From Gambelia wislizenii (lineage: Eukaryota > Chordata > Lepidosauria > Squamata > Crotaphytidae): a stretch of 64,000 bases of DNA. Of this stretch, positions 23,641-35,244 are shown piece after piece. Each line of letters opens with the position of its first letter. Positions within the stretch are counted from its first letter, which is position 1. Under the pieces are notes generated by a model, which saw only the letters and a list, made by a program, of their open reading frames with translations, was not told the origin of the DNA and did not search any database. A program made the translations under genes and the position numbers. Location of the stretch: positions 82,695,501-82,759,500 of the forward strand of contig JAUMIR010000001.1 in assembly GCA_030847615.1 (NCBI GenBank), read 5' to 3'.

Positions 23641-26058
23641 GTAAGTCCATAGGCAGAAAGCTAATCTGCACTCCCTGATGGAGCAATGGTGATCCATGGG
23701 ATGTTGAAGCTAGAATGAGATACTAGGAAGGCTTGTCAGAGGTATGTGAGGGGAGACTATGGATATGCAGGATTCTAAGCTGCCCTTGTTTTCCCATTAG
23801 TCTCAAAACTAATAAGACAGTGAAAGTGTTTTGTGTGTGTGTTTTAGTGCTGAAAAGATACCCCTCAGAGGAAAGCACTGAGTTGCTGACCACTCCAGGG
23901 ACCAAGCCATCCACTTGCTACAGCAGAATGACCGTTATTCTCTTTAGGACCTGTCAGGCCCAAGTGCTTTGCTCTGAGATCATTCTTTCTTCACCAAGGC
24001 ATGTGTTAGGTGTCCCTGAAGGCCATTATGGTGACAGTAGCACATATGGTCTCCATGGCCACCTCACCAACAATGCTTGTTCAGAGGAAAGAACCACTCA
24101 GAGGGAGGCAATCAGGGGAAGCAAAAGAGCAGATCCTTGTGCCTCACTAGATCCTGTTGGTCCATTGCTTGCTCCTCCCTAGCTGCATTTAGGATTGTTC
24201 CATTAATCAGTAACTAGGCACAGGTCTGTAAACAAGAACTATACACTATCATACTGAATTATGTGAGTTAAATGGTTATTATATCATAGTATCATTACTT
24301 TCACTTGAATGACTATAGATGTCACTGCCATCCCTCTTTGAGATAAATTCTGGTAGTGAAATAATGTTTTTAGGATGAAAAAGCCCCGGAGCTATGATAT
24401 CACTCCTCCATTTTCAAAGGGTTTCCTTTTATAAAAGACTGCAGAGAAAGGATTGATATGTTCTCTCAGACATCTGAAACCTAGTATACTTCCAGATTCT
24501 TCCTATTAAAATACACAGGCGTGCTATATAATACAAAACCTGGATTACAAGGCTGGGTATGAAAAGAAAGAAACCACAGTCTGAATATTTTAAGATAATT
24601 TAAGAAAGAAATGTTAAGAATCTGTAGCTCATCCCTTGTTTCTCAGAAGAACATTTATATTTTCTCATTGTTGCTTTTAAGGATCAAATTAGAATTAAAC
24701 AGAACCTGCCCTGAACTGTAAGATGCCCTCTAGTGTTTTGCTTTAGGATTAGCTGGCAGTAGCAGCAACAGTCCAAAGATGGCTAAAGCAGTCATTTTAA
24801 TTTCCCACAATGCCCTAGTACCCAACATATTGTCTGGGCCACTGGGGAGATTAAAATTGAGACTCTTAGATCCAGAGGACCAATATAGAAGGCCCACAGT
24901 ATTCAGTGCTAGCAAGCCCTCCCAGTTCAGTGAGATCCTAGCAGTTGCCCTAGAAAGCTAAGGCCAATGCTAGATCAGGGACTAAGGTAAGACTTCATAT
25001 TGTTCTTACTCCTACCTCACCCTCTCTCTATATATTCGAAAGCATGTTTTAAAAGCTAAAATGAAACAGACTAATGGATCTTGAGAAAAGCTGGTAGGGT
25101 ATATGTCTTCCATTAGCAGGAGAACTCTGATACCTTTATCCCCAGTTGGGTTATTGTGAGCACTGTTGTTTGTTGTATGCCTGTACATGAAGATGTTACA
25201 ACATTCATTTATGAATAACCATCTTAACTAAAAGGGGGAAGTAAGATATAGGATGCTACTTTTAGAGCTTGCCCTAAAATGACTATGAATTTAATGGGAC
25301 TAATAGCATCGTACATCGTGTAGTCATGCTCAATTAGTCCTCATTTTGTTGCATTAGAGGGATGGAATCAAAATAAATGCCTGTGCTTAGTTTCAATAGG
25401 AATCAGGCTGTAAATTAGCTTAAATTTGGATATTTTGGTTTTAAATAGGCTGTGGATTAGGCCTTGTAGCTTTACAAATATTACTTTCACTGTTTTCCTG
25501 TTTTCCATGCATGCAGAAAGTATTTGCCTGTATTTTAGGAAAGATTGCTTTTATCATGAAATTCCTGGAAGAAGTATGCCACATTCTATTCAATATTCTC
25601 TTAACTGAGTACTGAAGATTCACTTTTCATTTCTTCAGCTTATACAGGCAATATTAAAGCATTACTGTCACTGAAAAATAAGGTGGTCTTCATCAACTAT
25701 AGGAAGAAAATAATAAGAGATTGAGCTAAGAGTAATTTCTATAATATCTGTTCTGTCTTATAAGGATGCAATATTAAGGGCAGAAAGACAGACAGATGGA
25801 GGAAGCATTCCAACTTAGACACTCTGTTCTGTCCAAAGTCCTGCCTGACTCTGGCCACAATGGTTGGGGTACTGAAAAAGCCAATTTTAAGCTCATTTTT
25901 CCTTTGCAGGGTTTGTTTGCAACATTTGGGGGGTGGACCAAGGGTATGCATACATTAAGGAACATCTAAATGTCATTCTGTATTGGGACATAGTCAGGAC
26001 CTGAGTGGTCTTTAGGTCCAGTTGATCCAGGTCTCAGGATATTGGGACATACAGTGAA
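23641..26058. other. Longest stretch without recognised elements
   Basis: About 2.4 kb in which I recognise no transposon and no gene. Frames at 23733-24182 (149 codons) and around 24730-24960 have no known motif, and the two strands are open in overlapping places. A single-copy host sequence, perhaps intronic or intergenic, is the simplest reading. Confidence 0.4.
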
Positions 26059-26060
26059 TA

Positions 26061-27590
26061 CAGTTGTCCCTCCATATTCACGGCTTTGATTTTCACGGTT
26101 CTGTTTATTTGCGGATGTTTCTCCCCCCACCTTCTGTGAATGTGCGGCTTTCATAGGCCTTTGTTCCCTGGGAGAGGGGGGAGCCAAAGGTCATGGAAGT
26201 CACAGTCGAGAAGCCATTTTAAACGCACTCACCTTGCCACCACCAAGGTGGGGGGCACCTGAGGCCCACATCGGCCACCGCTGTCTCTGCCAAAAATCCA
26301 TGGACTAGGTGGCCAGGCAAGTGCATTTAAAATGAGGCTTCTCAGTGATGCCTGGGTCTTCCCTGGCCCGCCAATTCCCCGCAGGGGCGGCAAGTCCTAG
26401 GCATTGTAGTCGAGAAGCCTCACTTTAAATGCCTCACAGTCGCCAAGAAGCCTCACTTTAAATGCACTCACCTCACTGCTGCTGAAAATCCAGGGACCAG
26501 GTGGTGAGGGGAGTGTGCTTAAAATGAGGTTTCTCACCCATGGACCTGAAGGCACTTTGTTTCTTTCCTCTTCTCCCATTGAGTTCAATCTGGAAAGAAA
26601 GTTTCTTTCCTCTTCTCCCCTTTCCTCTTCTCCCATTGAGTTCAATCTGGTTGAGGAGGAATGAGGCTTGCTTTCCTTCCTCAACCAGCTTGAACTGTGA
26701 GGGACTCCCACTTTCAGTAGTTTTAACGGGCACCCTGGGCTTCAATCCATTTAAGGAGGAAAAGGCAAGCCTCATTCCTCCTTAACTGATCTGAACACCA
26801 GGGTGCCCTCTAAAGCTGCTGAACACAGGTGTCCCTAGGAGTTCAATCTGGTTGAGGAGGAAAACAAGCCTCATTCTTCCTCAACTGGATTGAACTCAAT
26901 AGGCAAAGAGGAAAGGTGGCAGAGAAGCAAAGTGCCTTCACCCCCTTTCCTCTCCGCTGACCCAATTCACAGCACCATGGGTCCATGCGTGAGAAGCCTC
27001 ATTTTAAACGCACTCCCCTCACCACCCGGTCCCTGGATTTTTGTGGCAGTGAGGCGAGGGCATTTAAAGCGAGGCTTCTCGGCAGTGATGCCCGGGCCTT
27101 GCCACCGCCTTGGCCTGGGTCACCAAGAAGCCTCATTTTAAATACACTTGCCTCTACACCATGGAAAAACCAGGGACCAGGTGGCGAGGGGAGTGTGTTT
27201 AAAATAAGGCTTCTTGGCTGTGATGCCTGGGCCTTGATGCCATGGTTTAATCCCCCCACAGAGGGTGGGGAATCAGAGGCCCAGGCAAGACCCAGTCATT
27301 GCTGCTGAGAAGCCTCTTGGCAGCAATGCCGGGCCTTGCCACTGCATTCTAGATGGCTTGAATCAGAGGGACAGGCAAGGCTGGGGCTTCTTATTTTAAA
27401 TGCACTCACCTCGCCTCCCCTAATGCCACCAAAAATCCAGGGTTGGGGGAGAGGCAAGTGGCAGTAGTGGTGGCTGGCATGGGCCTCGGGTGCCCCCCGA
27501 CCTTAGGGCTGGTGAGGTATTTGTGGGGTTTTTTTTCCAAATTCATGGTGTGCTTGCACCCCTACCCCCGCGAATATGGAGCGACAACTG
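26061..27590 (+). mobile_element. 1.53-kb pogo/Tigger-like element with rearranged internal repeats
   Basis: Termini are CAGTTGTCCCTCCATATTCA and, complemented, CAGTTGTCGCTCCATATTCG. TA flanks both sides (26059-26060 and 27591-27592). Inside, a GC-rich unit with GAAGCCTCATTTTAAA, CACTCACCTC and CAGGGACCAGGTGG recurs about ten times in both orientations (e.g. 26210, 26320, 26405, 26450, 26515, 26990, 27055, 27125, 27200, 27390). A second unit, TTCAATCTGGTTGAGGAGG, recurs near 26640-26890 in both orientations. No transposase is visible; frames crossing it are by-products of the repeats. It was presumably mobilised in trans by a Tigger transposase. Confidence 0.75.
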
Positions 27591-27592
27591 TA

Positions 27593-28649
27593 GATTTATT
27601 CTGTAAAAATCTGGAATGTAACAGTCTGCAGAGTACAGCAGAGAGAAAGCTAGTGGCAGTTGAAAATGTATCAGTATTGATGAGCTCTCAGCTCTGGTGT
27701 AGAGCTGACTGGGGTAGGTGCTAGGAACTCTGCAGAGCTGGGTATTTAGTTTGTCCTATAGAGTTGAATTGAGCAGTTCTGTTTTTGACTTCGCTGTGTG
27801 AAGATGTTTTCTTCTGAATCCTGTATATAACTGTAAATACATTCTTTATTATGCCTAAGTAAACAGAAGCAGTTTATTTTAGACACAAAGCTATGTGTCT
27901 GTGCCTTTATTCTTATGCCTGAAGGAACAACACTCTGCTGTCTATTTTAGGCCGCCTGGGACCTGTTTAGGTTCCCAGTGTGTGCTATGTCACCTGACAC
28001 CAGCTACTCACTCTTCCTGCCCACTGTCTCCCATTTTGCTTCTCTATGCAGTTGAGATCAGATCTTGCAGTACACAGCTATAGCAGAAACTTCCATGATG
28101 CTGGGAAAGGCCAGGTTGGAGGATCAAACTTCAAATTTTATCCTCATTGTTGGAGAATCACCATGTAGAAGAAGATCTAGTCCTTCTTGTAGCCCTTGTA
28201 GAAAATGCTGTCTCTTGCACAGAAACTGCTGTTTTTGTGGGGGGAATATGTGTGAAGTTTGTGCAGAATAATTCCAAAACTATGAACGGTCTTTGAAAAT
28301 GGTAAGGTTTTCAGACTTCTTTGCAATGGGAACAAAATTACTAAAGTTACCCTTGGTTTCCTTTGAGAACAAACTTAGCAAAGAATTAAATCCCTACTTT
28401 CCTGAGTGTCAGGAAACCCTGACAAAGAGAATATTGGATGGATGAGAATATTTGCAGTTTGGAACTTATTGTACATGCAAAATGCATATGGGTTTTTGTT
28501 TTGGGTTTTTTTGCACAGAAAACTGTATTGTCAGTGCACAAAGGAAATTTCTTGCACAGAAAACTTAATTTTTCATGTGCAAAAGACCATTTTTGAGTAG
28601 AAAAAGAAGATTTCTGACACAGAAAGCCAAGTGCATTTTTTGGCAAATA
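27593..28649. other. Unrecognised; possibly an old LTR 3' half
   Basis: From about 27600 to 27930 the sequence has GTATATAACTGTAAATAC and several TTTATT motifs, which would suit an LTR tail, but no partner copy is in the window. A Cys-rich frame ends at 28271 (see findings). GCACAGAAAACT-like blocks recur at 28515, 28555 and 28615. Confidence 0.3.
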
Positions 28650-29050
28650 GTAATTCTACTCTATGGTGAACTCGCCACGGGTCAGCGTAAGAGGGGCGCT
28701 CCAAAAAAGAGATAAAAAGACTCCCTGAAACAACATCTCAGGCTTGGCCAAATTGCTCACCAACAGTGGTCTGCCCTGGCCTCACATCGGGAGGCATGGA
28801 GACGCACTATCCACAATGCTGCAGCCTTATTTGAGAACTCACGATGAACAAGTCTTGAAGAGAAACGACAACGCAGAAAGAATCACAACCCAAAAACATC
28901 ACCCAAGCAGACCTTCTGCTGTGCTTTTTGCAACCGGACTTGTTTATCTCGGATTGGCCTTTTTAGTCATCAGCGCGCTTGCAGAAAGCGCGGGATGAGT
29001 TCTTCCTGAATCTTCGTTTGCGAAGAAAAGCCAGAGAGAATTCCCAGACT
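28650..29050 (+). pseudogene. Non-LTR retrotransposon 3' end encoding a C-terminal zinc finger, copy 1
   Basis: Aligns closely with the antisense copy at 54000-54420. One frame encodes a basic stretch and then CAFCNRTCLSRIGLFSHQ followed by RACRK, a C2HC-type finger that ends certain LINE reverse-transcriptase proteins. The stop follows a few codons later near 29014. Small indels break the frame upstream. I am not sure which LINE clade it belongs to. The longest open frame here (28744-28998) is a different register from the finger frame and is a shadow. Confidence 0.65.
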
Positions 29051-30214
29051 TCAAATAGACTTTATCCAAACCACTGGAGAAAAGCGGAGCATGACATAGT
29101 GGGAATAAATTGGAACACATGCAGTAGTTGCACTTCTGAGCATACACAACACATGCTGACATTTTCTATGTAAGCTGTGGTTCAAAGATACAAACACAGA
29201 AATTAGACATCTCCATGTTTCGATTGAATGGAAGAATTGGGCAAGAATCTGGGAGATTATAAACAATTTAAACTTCAGAGCATAACTTGTACAAAAAAAT
29301 TAAACTCAGCCTTTATAGTAATTCTAATGTCAATATTTGACAATAAATTCATTGGTCATTTCTCCTTAAACCAGAAATGGGAATCACATGACTCTCCAGT
29401 TCCTGTTGTACTCTGGTCCCCAGCATTCTTTACCATTGGCTATGTTAGCTTAGGGCTGATGGGACTTGCAGTCCCATAACAATTGGAGGCCTTCAACATT
29501 TCACAATCAGCACACTTAGATTCTATAAAGTAAATGAATTCAAAATACAAGCAATGAAACCATGGAAACTTGTGTGCACAAAATGTTTACTAACCCTCTC
29601 TGCTTTCACATTTGGACTACCTCGAGCATATCTTTCAGCAGCATGGTTATGGATGTAACATCTTCTGGCCTTTTACAGAGTATAATTGATTTCATAATGT
29701 TATCTGATTGCATTTTGTGAGGCTTACATTTTACATCTTTACAATGAATAATTGCATGTGACTCTCTGTGTTAAAAGCTATAAATCTGTGCACCTTTATG
29801 CATCAGGTAATGAGTGCAAGACTTACATTCAGATTAAGTGATATTAATGGAAATTTAAAATCCATGACCATGAAACTAAGAGGCACATGTGCAACTGAAT
29901 GATTATACCAGGGGAAATATGAAAAACTATCTGGATAAGCATGGGTTCCAATTGAACAGAACATCCAGGTCTTGTATCCCTTGCCTTTGAAACCCCCATC
30001 AATCAGTTGTGAAATTTTTAGGCAAGAGGACAACCAAGGAAAGGTTACTATTTTGGACTACAACTTCCCAAGTCTCACAGACAGCATGATCATTGGTCAA
30101 TGGCCAGGCTGCATGGAGAATTCTGGGAGTTGTTGTCCCAAAACGTATGAGAACAACTGAGTCTCATAAACTGAATCTAGGTTGTAATGAGTAAAAGTAG
30201 GAATTTAACCTCGG
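29051..30214. other. Unrecognised DNA with degenerate palindromic repeats
   Basis: At about 29375-29490 and 30045-30160 the sequence resembles the short hAT-type palindromic family (e.g. TTTTGGACTACAACTTCCCA near 30051 and GGGAGTTGTTGTCCCAAAAC near 30125). Ends are not clear enough to delimit them. No gene is seen. Confidence 0.4.
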
Positions 30215-30412
30215 TCTCCTGGTTTTTAAAATCATGTATATATTTGTTTTTAATATGTTTTTAGTTAGAAGGTTTTAATTTTATAGTGTTTAATGTCTTT
30301 TTATGGGGGAGGGTAGGGGTGGTGGTGTTTTTAGTCATTATTATAATGTTTTAATTGTTGGAAGCCGCCCCTATTGTTTTTAGCAGAGGGGCGGGGTATA
30401 AATAAATTTTAA

Positions 30413-30445
<33 letters not shown>

Positions 30446-30447
30446 TA
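30215..30447 (+). mobile_element. L2 LINE 3' terminal fragment
   Basis: Contains GGAAGCCGCCCCTATTG, then GCAGAGGGGCGGGGTATAAA and a TAATATTATT tail that grows into an ATT microsatellite (30413-30442). The same block occurs antisense at 43270-43470, including the GGGGGAGGGTAGGGGTGGTG stretch. Only 3' UTR is present. Confidence 0.8.
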
Positions 30448-30558
30448 GTACCATCTGCATGCTAAGCATGTAGTTGACCACTGGTCTATGGTCCTTACAA
30501 AGTCCAAGATGTTCTTCTCAAGAACGTGAAAGTTTTGGCACTCAAAACTGATATGGTT

Positions 30559-30766
30559 GTATCTGCACTGCAGAAATAATCTAGCCTGACATGGCTTTAA
30601 CTGCCATGGATCAATGCTATGGAACCCTGGGATTTGTAGTTTGCACTAGAGCTCTCTGACAGAGAAGGCTAAATACCTCACAAAACTACAAATCCCAGAA
30701 TTCTGTAGCATTGAACCATGGCAGTTAAAGTGGTGTCAAACTAGATTATTTCTGCAGTGTAGATGC
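30559..30766. mobile_element. Palindromic MITE
   Basis: Inverted repeats: left GTATCTGCACTGCAGAAATA, and the complement of the right end GCATCTACACTGCAGAAATA. Both arms continue through ATCTAG, TTTAACTGCCATGG and CTGGGATTTGTAGTTTG-type blocks toward a turn near 30660. There is no convincing flanking duplication and no coding capacity. Confidence 0.75.
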
Positions 30767-31569
30767 AGTCTATGACCTGGTTCTGGCTGGTGCTTCAAAA
30801 TGAAGAGGAGCTTTGAGTCCTGCCTTAGAACCAGGCCAGCTCATTGCCTTTTCATCCTTGCTTTGCTCAAGAACCAGCAGCAAAGCCATACCCCTCATAA
30901 ATGGTGAATTCCAGGATAATGGGGCAAAGCAGGAAATCTCAACACTTAAAACTAATACATTAACACATTCGTTAAATTTTAAATTCATTTGCATTCATTC
31001 TGGGATGAAGCAAAATGCCCAAACACAGAGCAGATGTTTAAACAGGCCTGAGGGAAGAAAATCTTTTAAACCTTGAAGGCATATTACTCATCTCAGAGTT
31101 TTAGGGGGAAATGCACCTTTGAAATGGTTGGCCATGCAACTGGTGCTAATGTAGGAGGCTGTTTTCAGTCATTTGTGCAAACTACCTCCTTCCTTCCCTT
31201 CAATGCCTGTCCCAATCTCAAAAGGCCTTTCTTGTAATCATTCCATTTGCATATCACAAGTGCACTCAGAACAAAAGCCAAAGCTATTTTTGTACATATT
31301 TGAAATAAAAGCAATTAATTACACCTGTCAAGTCCTGATTACAGAATCTGCAGTTAATTAAATATAGGCACTCAGTAGAAATATTACTTGAGACTGTTCA
31401 ACAAATTTCAGTTTTAATAATTATTTAAATCAAAACGATGTATTAAATTAATTCCTTTTTAGTGAGATTATGAGACATATTTTTCCTAGTGCTACATAAT
31501 AATGCTTTAAAAAATGCTTCATTTTGCTGAATGAATTAGGCTCCTGAAAAATTCAACATGTGATTTTAG
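30767..31569. other. No recognised feature
   Basis: AT-rich DNA. Frames of about 60-90 codons on both strands carry no known motif. Confidence 0.4.
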
Positions 31570-31735
31570 TGGTTTTTTTCTGGGCTGTGAGGCCATGTTC
31601 TAGAAGAGTTTATCCCTGACATTTCACCTGCATCTGTAGCTGGCATCTTCTGAAGATGCCAGCCACAGATGCAGGTGAAACGTCAGGAATAAACTCTTCC
31701 AGAACACGGCCTCACAGCCCAGAAAAAGCTCATGA
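31570..31735. mobile_element. Compact foldback element, inverted-repeat family P
   Basis: An almost complete palindrome of about 160 bp. CTGGGCTGTGAGGCCATGTT pairs with AACACGGCCTCACAGCCCAG, and CACCTGCATCTGTAGCTGGC pairs with GCCAGCCACAGATGCAGGTG, turning at CATCTTCTGAAGATG. The same arms, separated by unique sequence, form the insertion at 37923-38294. GGATGTCG near 31745 matches the outer end of that copy (GACATCC at 37949). Long target duplications at the sister copy argue against a cut-and-paste MITE (see findings). Confidence 0.7.
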
Positions 31736-31749
31736 AAAACCCATGGATG

Positions 31750-32147
31750 TCGCCTGTGAAAGCAGGCTGGAGGAACTGTATAATGACATTGTGGTGTGGG
31801 TTATCTTTTTTTCCTCCATGATGATCTTTCTTTTCTGGAGATTGTATTTCTAAATCCTTTACCCAACCTTAGCATGTTGTCAAAATGGTTGATAGGAATC
31901 TGGAAAAGTGCTGTACTTAGTTAGAGAATGTCATTGTCCAGTGCGGCACAATTACACAATATTTTCTGGTGTTTTGCATGCTTTTTATTATTCCTACATC
32001 CCCACTTCTTGTGGGCCATTTTGCAAGACTTTGAAGGTGACTCCAAGAAATGGTTCTGACAGTCTTACTTTTTTTTTGGTTTTGGCTAAAGTCTTTCTGA
32101 GGGCTCGACTGTAATGAGTTTCACATTTTAACTACTGAGGGCTGTGG
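31750..32147. other. No recognised feature
   Basis: No gene or named repeat. T-rich sequence lies near 32069. Confidence 0.4.
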
Positions 32148-32322
32148 TCAATCCAGCCTCTGCTTAAAAATCTCCAAAGAGTGTGGTGGAGTCGCCTCCT
32201 TTGGAGGTTTTTAAGCAAACGCTGGATGGCCATCTGCCGAGAATGCTTCTTGCATGGCAGGGGGTTGGACTGGATGGCCCTTGTGGTCTCTTCTAGCTCT
32301 ATGATTCTATGATGTTTTTGCT
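32148..32322 (+). mobile_element. CR1 3' end with inverted 5' segment
   Basis: The right part (about 32175-32322) is sense CR1 3' sequence: GGAGTCGCCTCCTTTGGAGG, then CTGGATGGCCATCTG, GGGTTGGACTGGATGGCC and a short ATTCTATG tail. Immediately upstream, CCAGCCTCTGCTTAAAAATC is the same region in antisense. The two arms make a near-perfect inverted repeat. Confidence 0.75.
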
Positions 32323-32825
32323 AGGTAGGTGGTATTCTGAAGCTGTTATTGATTGCCCCCCACCCCGCTGCACACTGCCATTGTTCAGTGTGCAAAGTGG
32401 GCACTAGCATGTAGATGGAGCTTATAATAGGCTACATAGTATTTTCACATGAGAAATTATAACGTAAATTGGGCTAAGTATAAATTCACATAGGCTCATA
32501 AATACAGAACCTACACATGATGATGTGGGATGCAGCAGTAAGTCTTAAAATGTGCATCTCTAACTGGATTCCACTTGGTTAGTCCTACCTAGAGCTTGTC
32601 TAGATGGGATATTTACCCCATCTTGGTCTACTGAGTTCAATAAATTCCACTGAGTTCAATAGGTTTAACTTCCAGATACATTGGTACAGGGTTACTGTGT
32701 GTGGATAGTGTTATGTGATCAAGTGTTTACGTGAATACCTTAATACGTAAGTATGTTCTATTTCTATGATGCATCTATTGCAAATGGTGGTGACAATGCA
32801 GAACACAACAGTCTAAATATGATAA
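32323..32825. other. No recognised feature
   Basis: About 500 bp with no gene. The segment at 32600-32680 (GTCTACTGAGTTCAATAAAT) vaguely resembles the MITE at 11500 but is not delimited. Confidence 0.4.
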
Positions 32826-33040
32826 AGGCACTGGATCCCATCCGATCTTGGAAGCTAAGCAGGGATAGCTCTGGTTAGTACTTGGATGGGAGACTGCCAG
32901 AGAATACCAGGTGCTGTAGGCTGTATTTCAGAGGAAGGAACTGACAAAACCACCTCTGAGTATTCCTTGCCAAAGAAAACCCTATGAAATTCATGGGGTC
33001 ACCATATGTCAAGAGGTGACTTGAAGGCACAAACACACAG
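32826..33040 (+). repeat. 5S rRNA-derived SINE (5S-Sauria type)
   Basis: The head is a decayed 5S rRNA copy. CCCATCCGATCTTGGAAGCT is followed by AAGCAGGGATAGCTCTGGTT (box A/intermediate element region), then AGTACTTGGATGGGAGACTG (box C) and ATACCAGGTGCTGTAGGCT, so it keeps a Pol III type 1 internal promoter outline. It is followed by a non-5S body and the tail TCATGGGGTCACCATATGTC then GACTTGAAGGCACAAACACA. That tail is shared with the tRNA-derived SINE at 48505. It is not a functional 5S gene: the 5' end is divergent and the 3' end is SINE body. Confidence 0.9.
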
Positions 33041-33894
33041 AGAACACATGGACATCTGGACCAGTAGTAGTGAGACTTCTACTGTGATGAGAGAAAACTA
33101 AAGAAGGAATTGGTATTATGTGGCCCTCCATACAAGTATTGACTGCTATTTCCAGCAGCCCTTGCTGATATAGCCAATATGAGGACTACTGGGCAGGAGA
33201 ATTCCCACACCTGACCTAAGTTAAGGTGTACAGTAGGATTTCTTCTGATAGCATTGTTAGCATGTCAGGAAGCCACAGTGGCTTTTAGGAACTGTGAATT
33301 TCATGCAAGGGCTTACTACCAGCACTATTGATTTCTGAATAAGCTTCATTGTTTTCAGCTTCTTGGGAAATTGTTTCATTACTTTTCAAGCTAATCTAAT
33401 TCATCCTACAGGGAAATTCTGTTTATGTATTTATTTATTTAAGTTATGGTGCTCTTTTGGTAGTGTTTTAAACATTTTGAATTGAGGTACTTTAAAACAC
33501 TTCAACAAATATCTGGGCAACTTAGTTTGTGAACCAGAGACTGGATAATACAGAGCACACCAGATTACATAATGAATTAGGCTGATACCTATTGGAAGAA
33601 ACTAAGAGTACTTTGAAAGTAGTCTCTGTAACTTAGGTCAAACTCAGGGTCATATTAAAACACTTTGCTGCTTTAGGTCAAGCAATAAATGGTGCAAGTT
33701 TCTGCATGTCAAGGTATATGGCACTGAAAGCTACTTAAACTGTTCTGTATCTGAAGCAGAAAACCCCTTTTCCTGGGACTAAAACAACTACCACCACCAC
33801 CTCCACGTCATTTTCTCCCTTTTCATAGCACCCCCAAAGCAACTGCCCAAGGAAACTCCCAAAGCGACTGCCCAAGGAAACTGGTTCACTATTA
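33041..33894. other. No recognised feature
   Basis: Spacer with TATTTATTTATTT near 33428. There is no gene. Confidence 0.4.
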
Positions 33895-35035
33895 ATTAAT
33901 TAATTAATTAATTAAAACATGTATGCCCTACCCTTTATCCAAAGATCTCAGGGAAGCTTACAAGAAAATCAGTTTTAAACAATAAATAATTACAAAGGTT
34001 TAAAATGATTAAAAATACATTAAATAATGTCTTAGTTTAGAAACAGACTATTTAAAACTGGTTAAACCAATCTTGAATAATATAACCATAAAAAGGTTAG
34101 TTGTTGCATTTTGCATGAGCTGCAGTTTCCGAGTCATCTTCAAGGGCGACCCCATGTAGAGGGCATTGAAGTAGTCTAATTGGGAAGTTACCAGTGTATG
34201 GAGTACTGTGGCTATGTTATCCCTGTCCAGGAAAGGTCATAGCTGGTGCACCAGTCGAAGCTGGCCCCAAGCACTCTGAGCCACCACATCAATCTGAGCC
34301 TCCAGTGAGAAGGATGTGTCTAGGAGTACTCCCAGACTACACACATGTGCCTTCAGGGTGAGTGCAACCCCATCCAGTGCAGGCAAACTACCCAATTCCT
34401 GGACTTGAGAATCACCAATCCACAGAGTCTCCATCTTATCAGGATTCACCTTCAGTTTATTTACCATCATCCAGCCCATTACAGCATCCAGTCACTGCTC
34501 CAGCACCCCCACAGCCCCAGCCAACTCTGATGACAAGGAGAAACAGAGCTCTGTGTCATCAGCATACTGATGGCAGTCAACCCTAAAACTCCTAATGACC
34601 TCTCCCAGAAGCCTCACATAGATGTTGAATAGCAAGGGAGACAAGATGACACCCTACAGCACAATGACCATGGGGCTGAGCAGGAATCCCCCAGTGCTAT
34701 TCTCTGGAAGCAACCTAGCAGACATGAGCAGAGCCACCATAAAACAATGCCTCCTATTCCCATCCTCCAGAGCCAGTCCAGTAAGATACCATGATCAACG
34801 GTATCAAAAGCTGCTCAGAGATTCAGGAAGATCAACAAGGTAGTACTTTCCTGTCTTTCCTCTGGAATAGGTCACCAGTCAGAGCAACCAAGACTTTTTT
34901 GGATCTATATCCTGGCCTGAAACCAGATAATCAGTTTCCTCCAAGAAAATGTGAAGCTGCTGAGCCACTACACATTCAGGCACCTTGCCTTGGAATACTA
35001 TGCCTAATGAAGGACCAGCTCTAGTGAGATTATTT
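33895..35035 (-). pseudogene. L2-type LINE, RT thumb/C-terminal part and 3' UTR, antisense
   Basis: The 3' tail is the AATT run at 33893-33914. Above it on the minus strand the RT region reads NKLKVNPDKMETLWIG and SLGVLLDTSFSLEAQ (frame 34237-34479), the classic L2/CR1-group block after the catalytic palm. Further on (34480-35030) equivalents of the palm region are present but split by indels, and the catalytic box is no longer readable. Sister regions are at 44141-44518 and 17230. Plus-strand frames of 60-80 codons here are shadows. Confidence 0.85.
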
Positions 35036-35089
35036 CACAATGAGAAGAAAGGTTGCCACTATATTGTATTTGAGTCTACATTTGGAACA

Positions 35090-35244
35090 GGATTAAGGCT
35101 TGATCATCTACACCATATTATGGAGAGGGCTCACCAAAATCTATGAAACATTGCACTTTTCCCCACAGTTGTCTTTCTCATGTTGGAGTTTAATCTGATG
35201 AGATGTATAGATTTATGCTACCATTTCATGGTCCCTGGAGAGGA
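35090..35244 (+). repeat. Repeat X, copy 1 left part
   Basis: Aligns with 37120-37262: shared TTTTC.CAGTT, TGTTGGAG, CACCATTTCATGGTC and CTGGAGAGG blocks in the same order. The remainder of copy 1 resumes after the CR1 at 36946-36990 (AACATCTAAAC then GCATTTGGCAGT). The nature of the repeat is unknown; it may be a local duplication. Confidence 0.6.

Noticed and set aside
23733..24182. 149-codon frame as a possible host exon
   Set aside because: No motif, no convincing splice acceptor and donor pair bounding the frame, and the opposite strand is also open over part of it. It remains a possibility only through comparative data.
28744..28998. Two similar ~80-codon frames (also at 54047-54292) as a conserved small host protein
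   Set aside because: Both are off-register readings of the LINE zinc-finger region; the other register encodes the Cys/His finger.
32826..32945. A functional 5S rRNA gene
   Set aside because: The 5' end is diverged, the 5S part continues into a SINE body and tail, and no T-run terminator follows the 5S portion.
34345..34843. Plus-strand frames at 34345, 34362 and 34622
   Set aside because: The minus strand here carries recognisable L2 RT motifs; these are complements.
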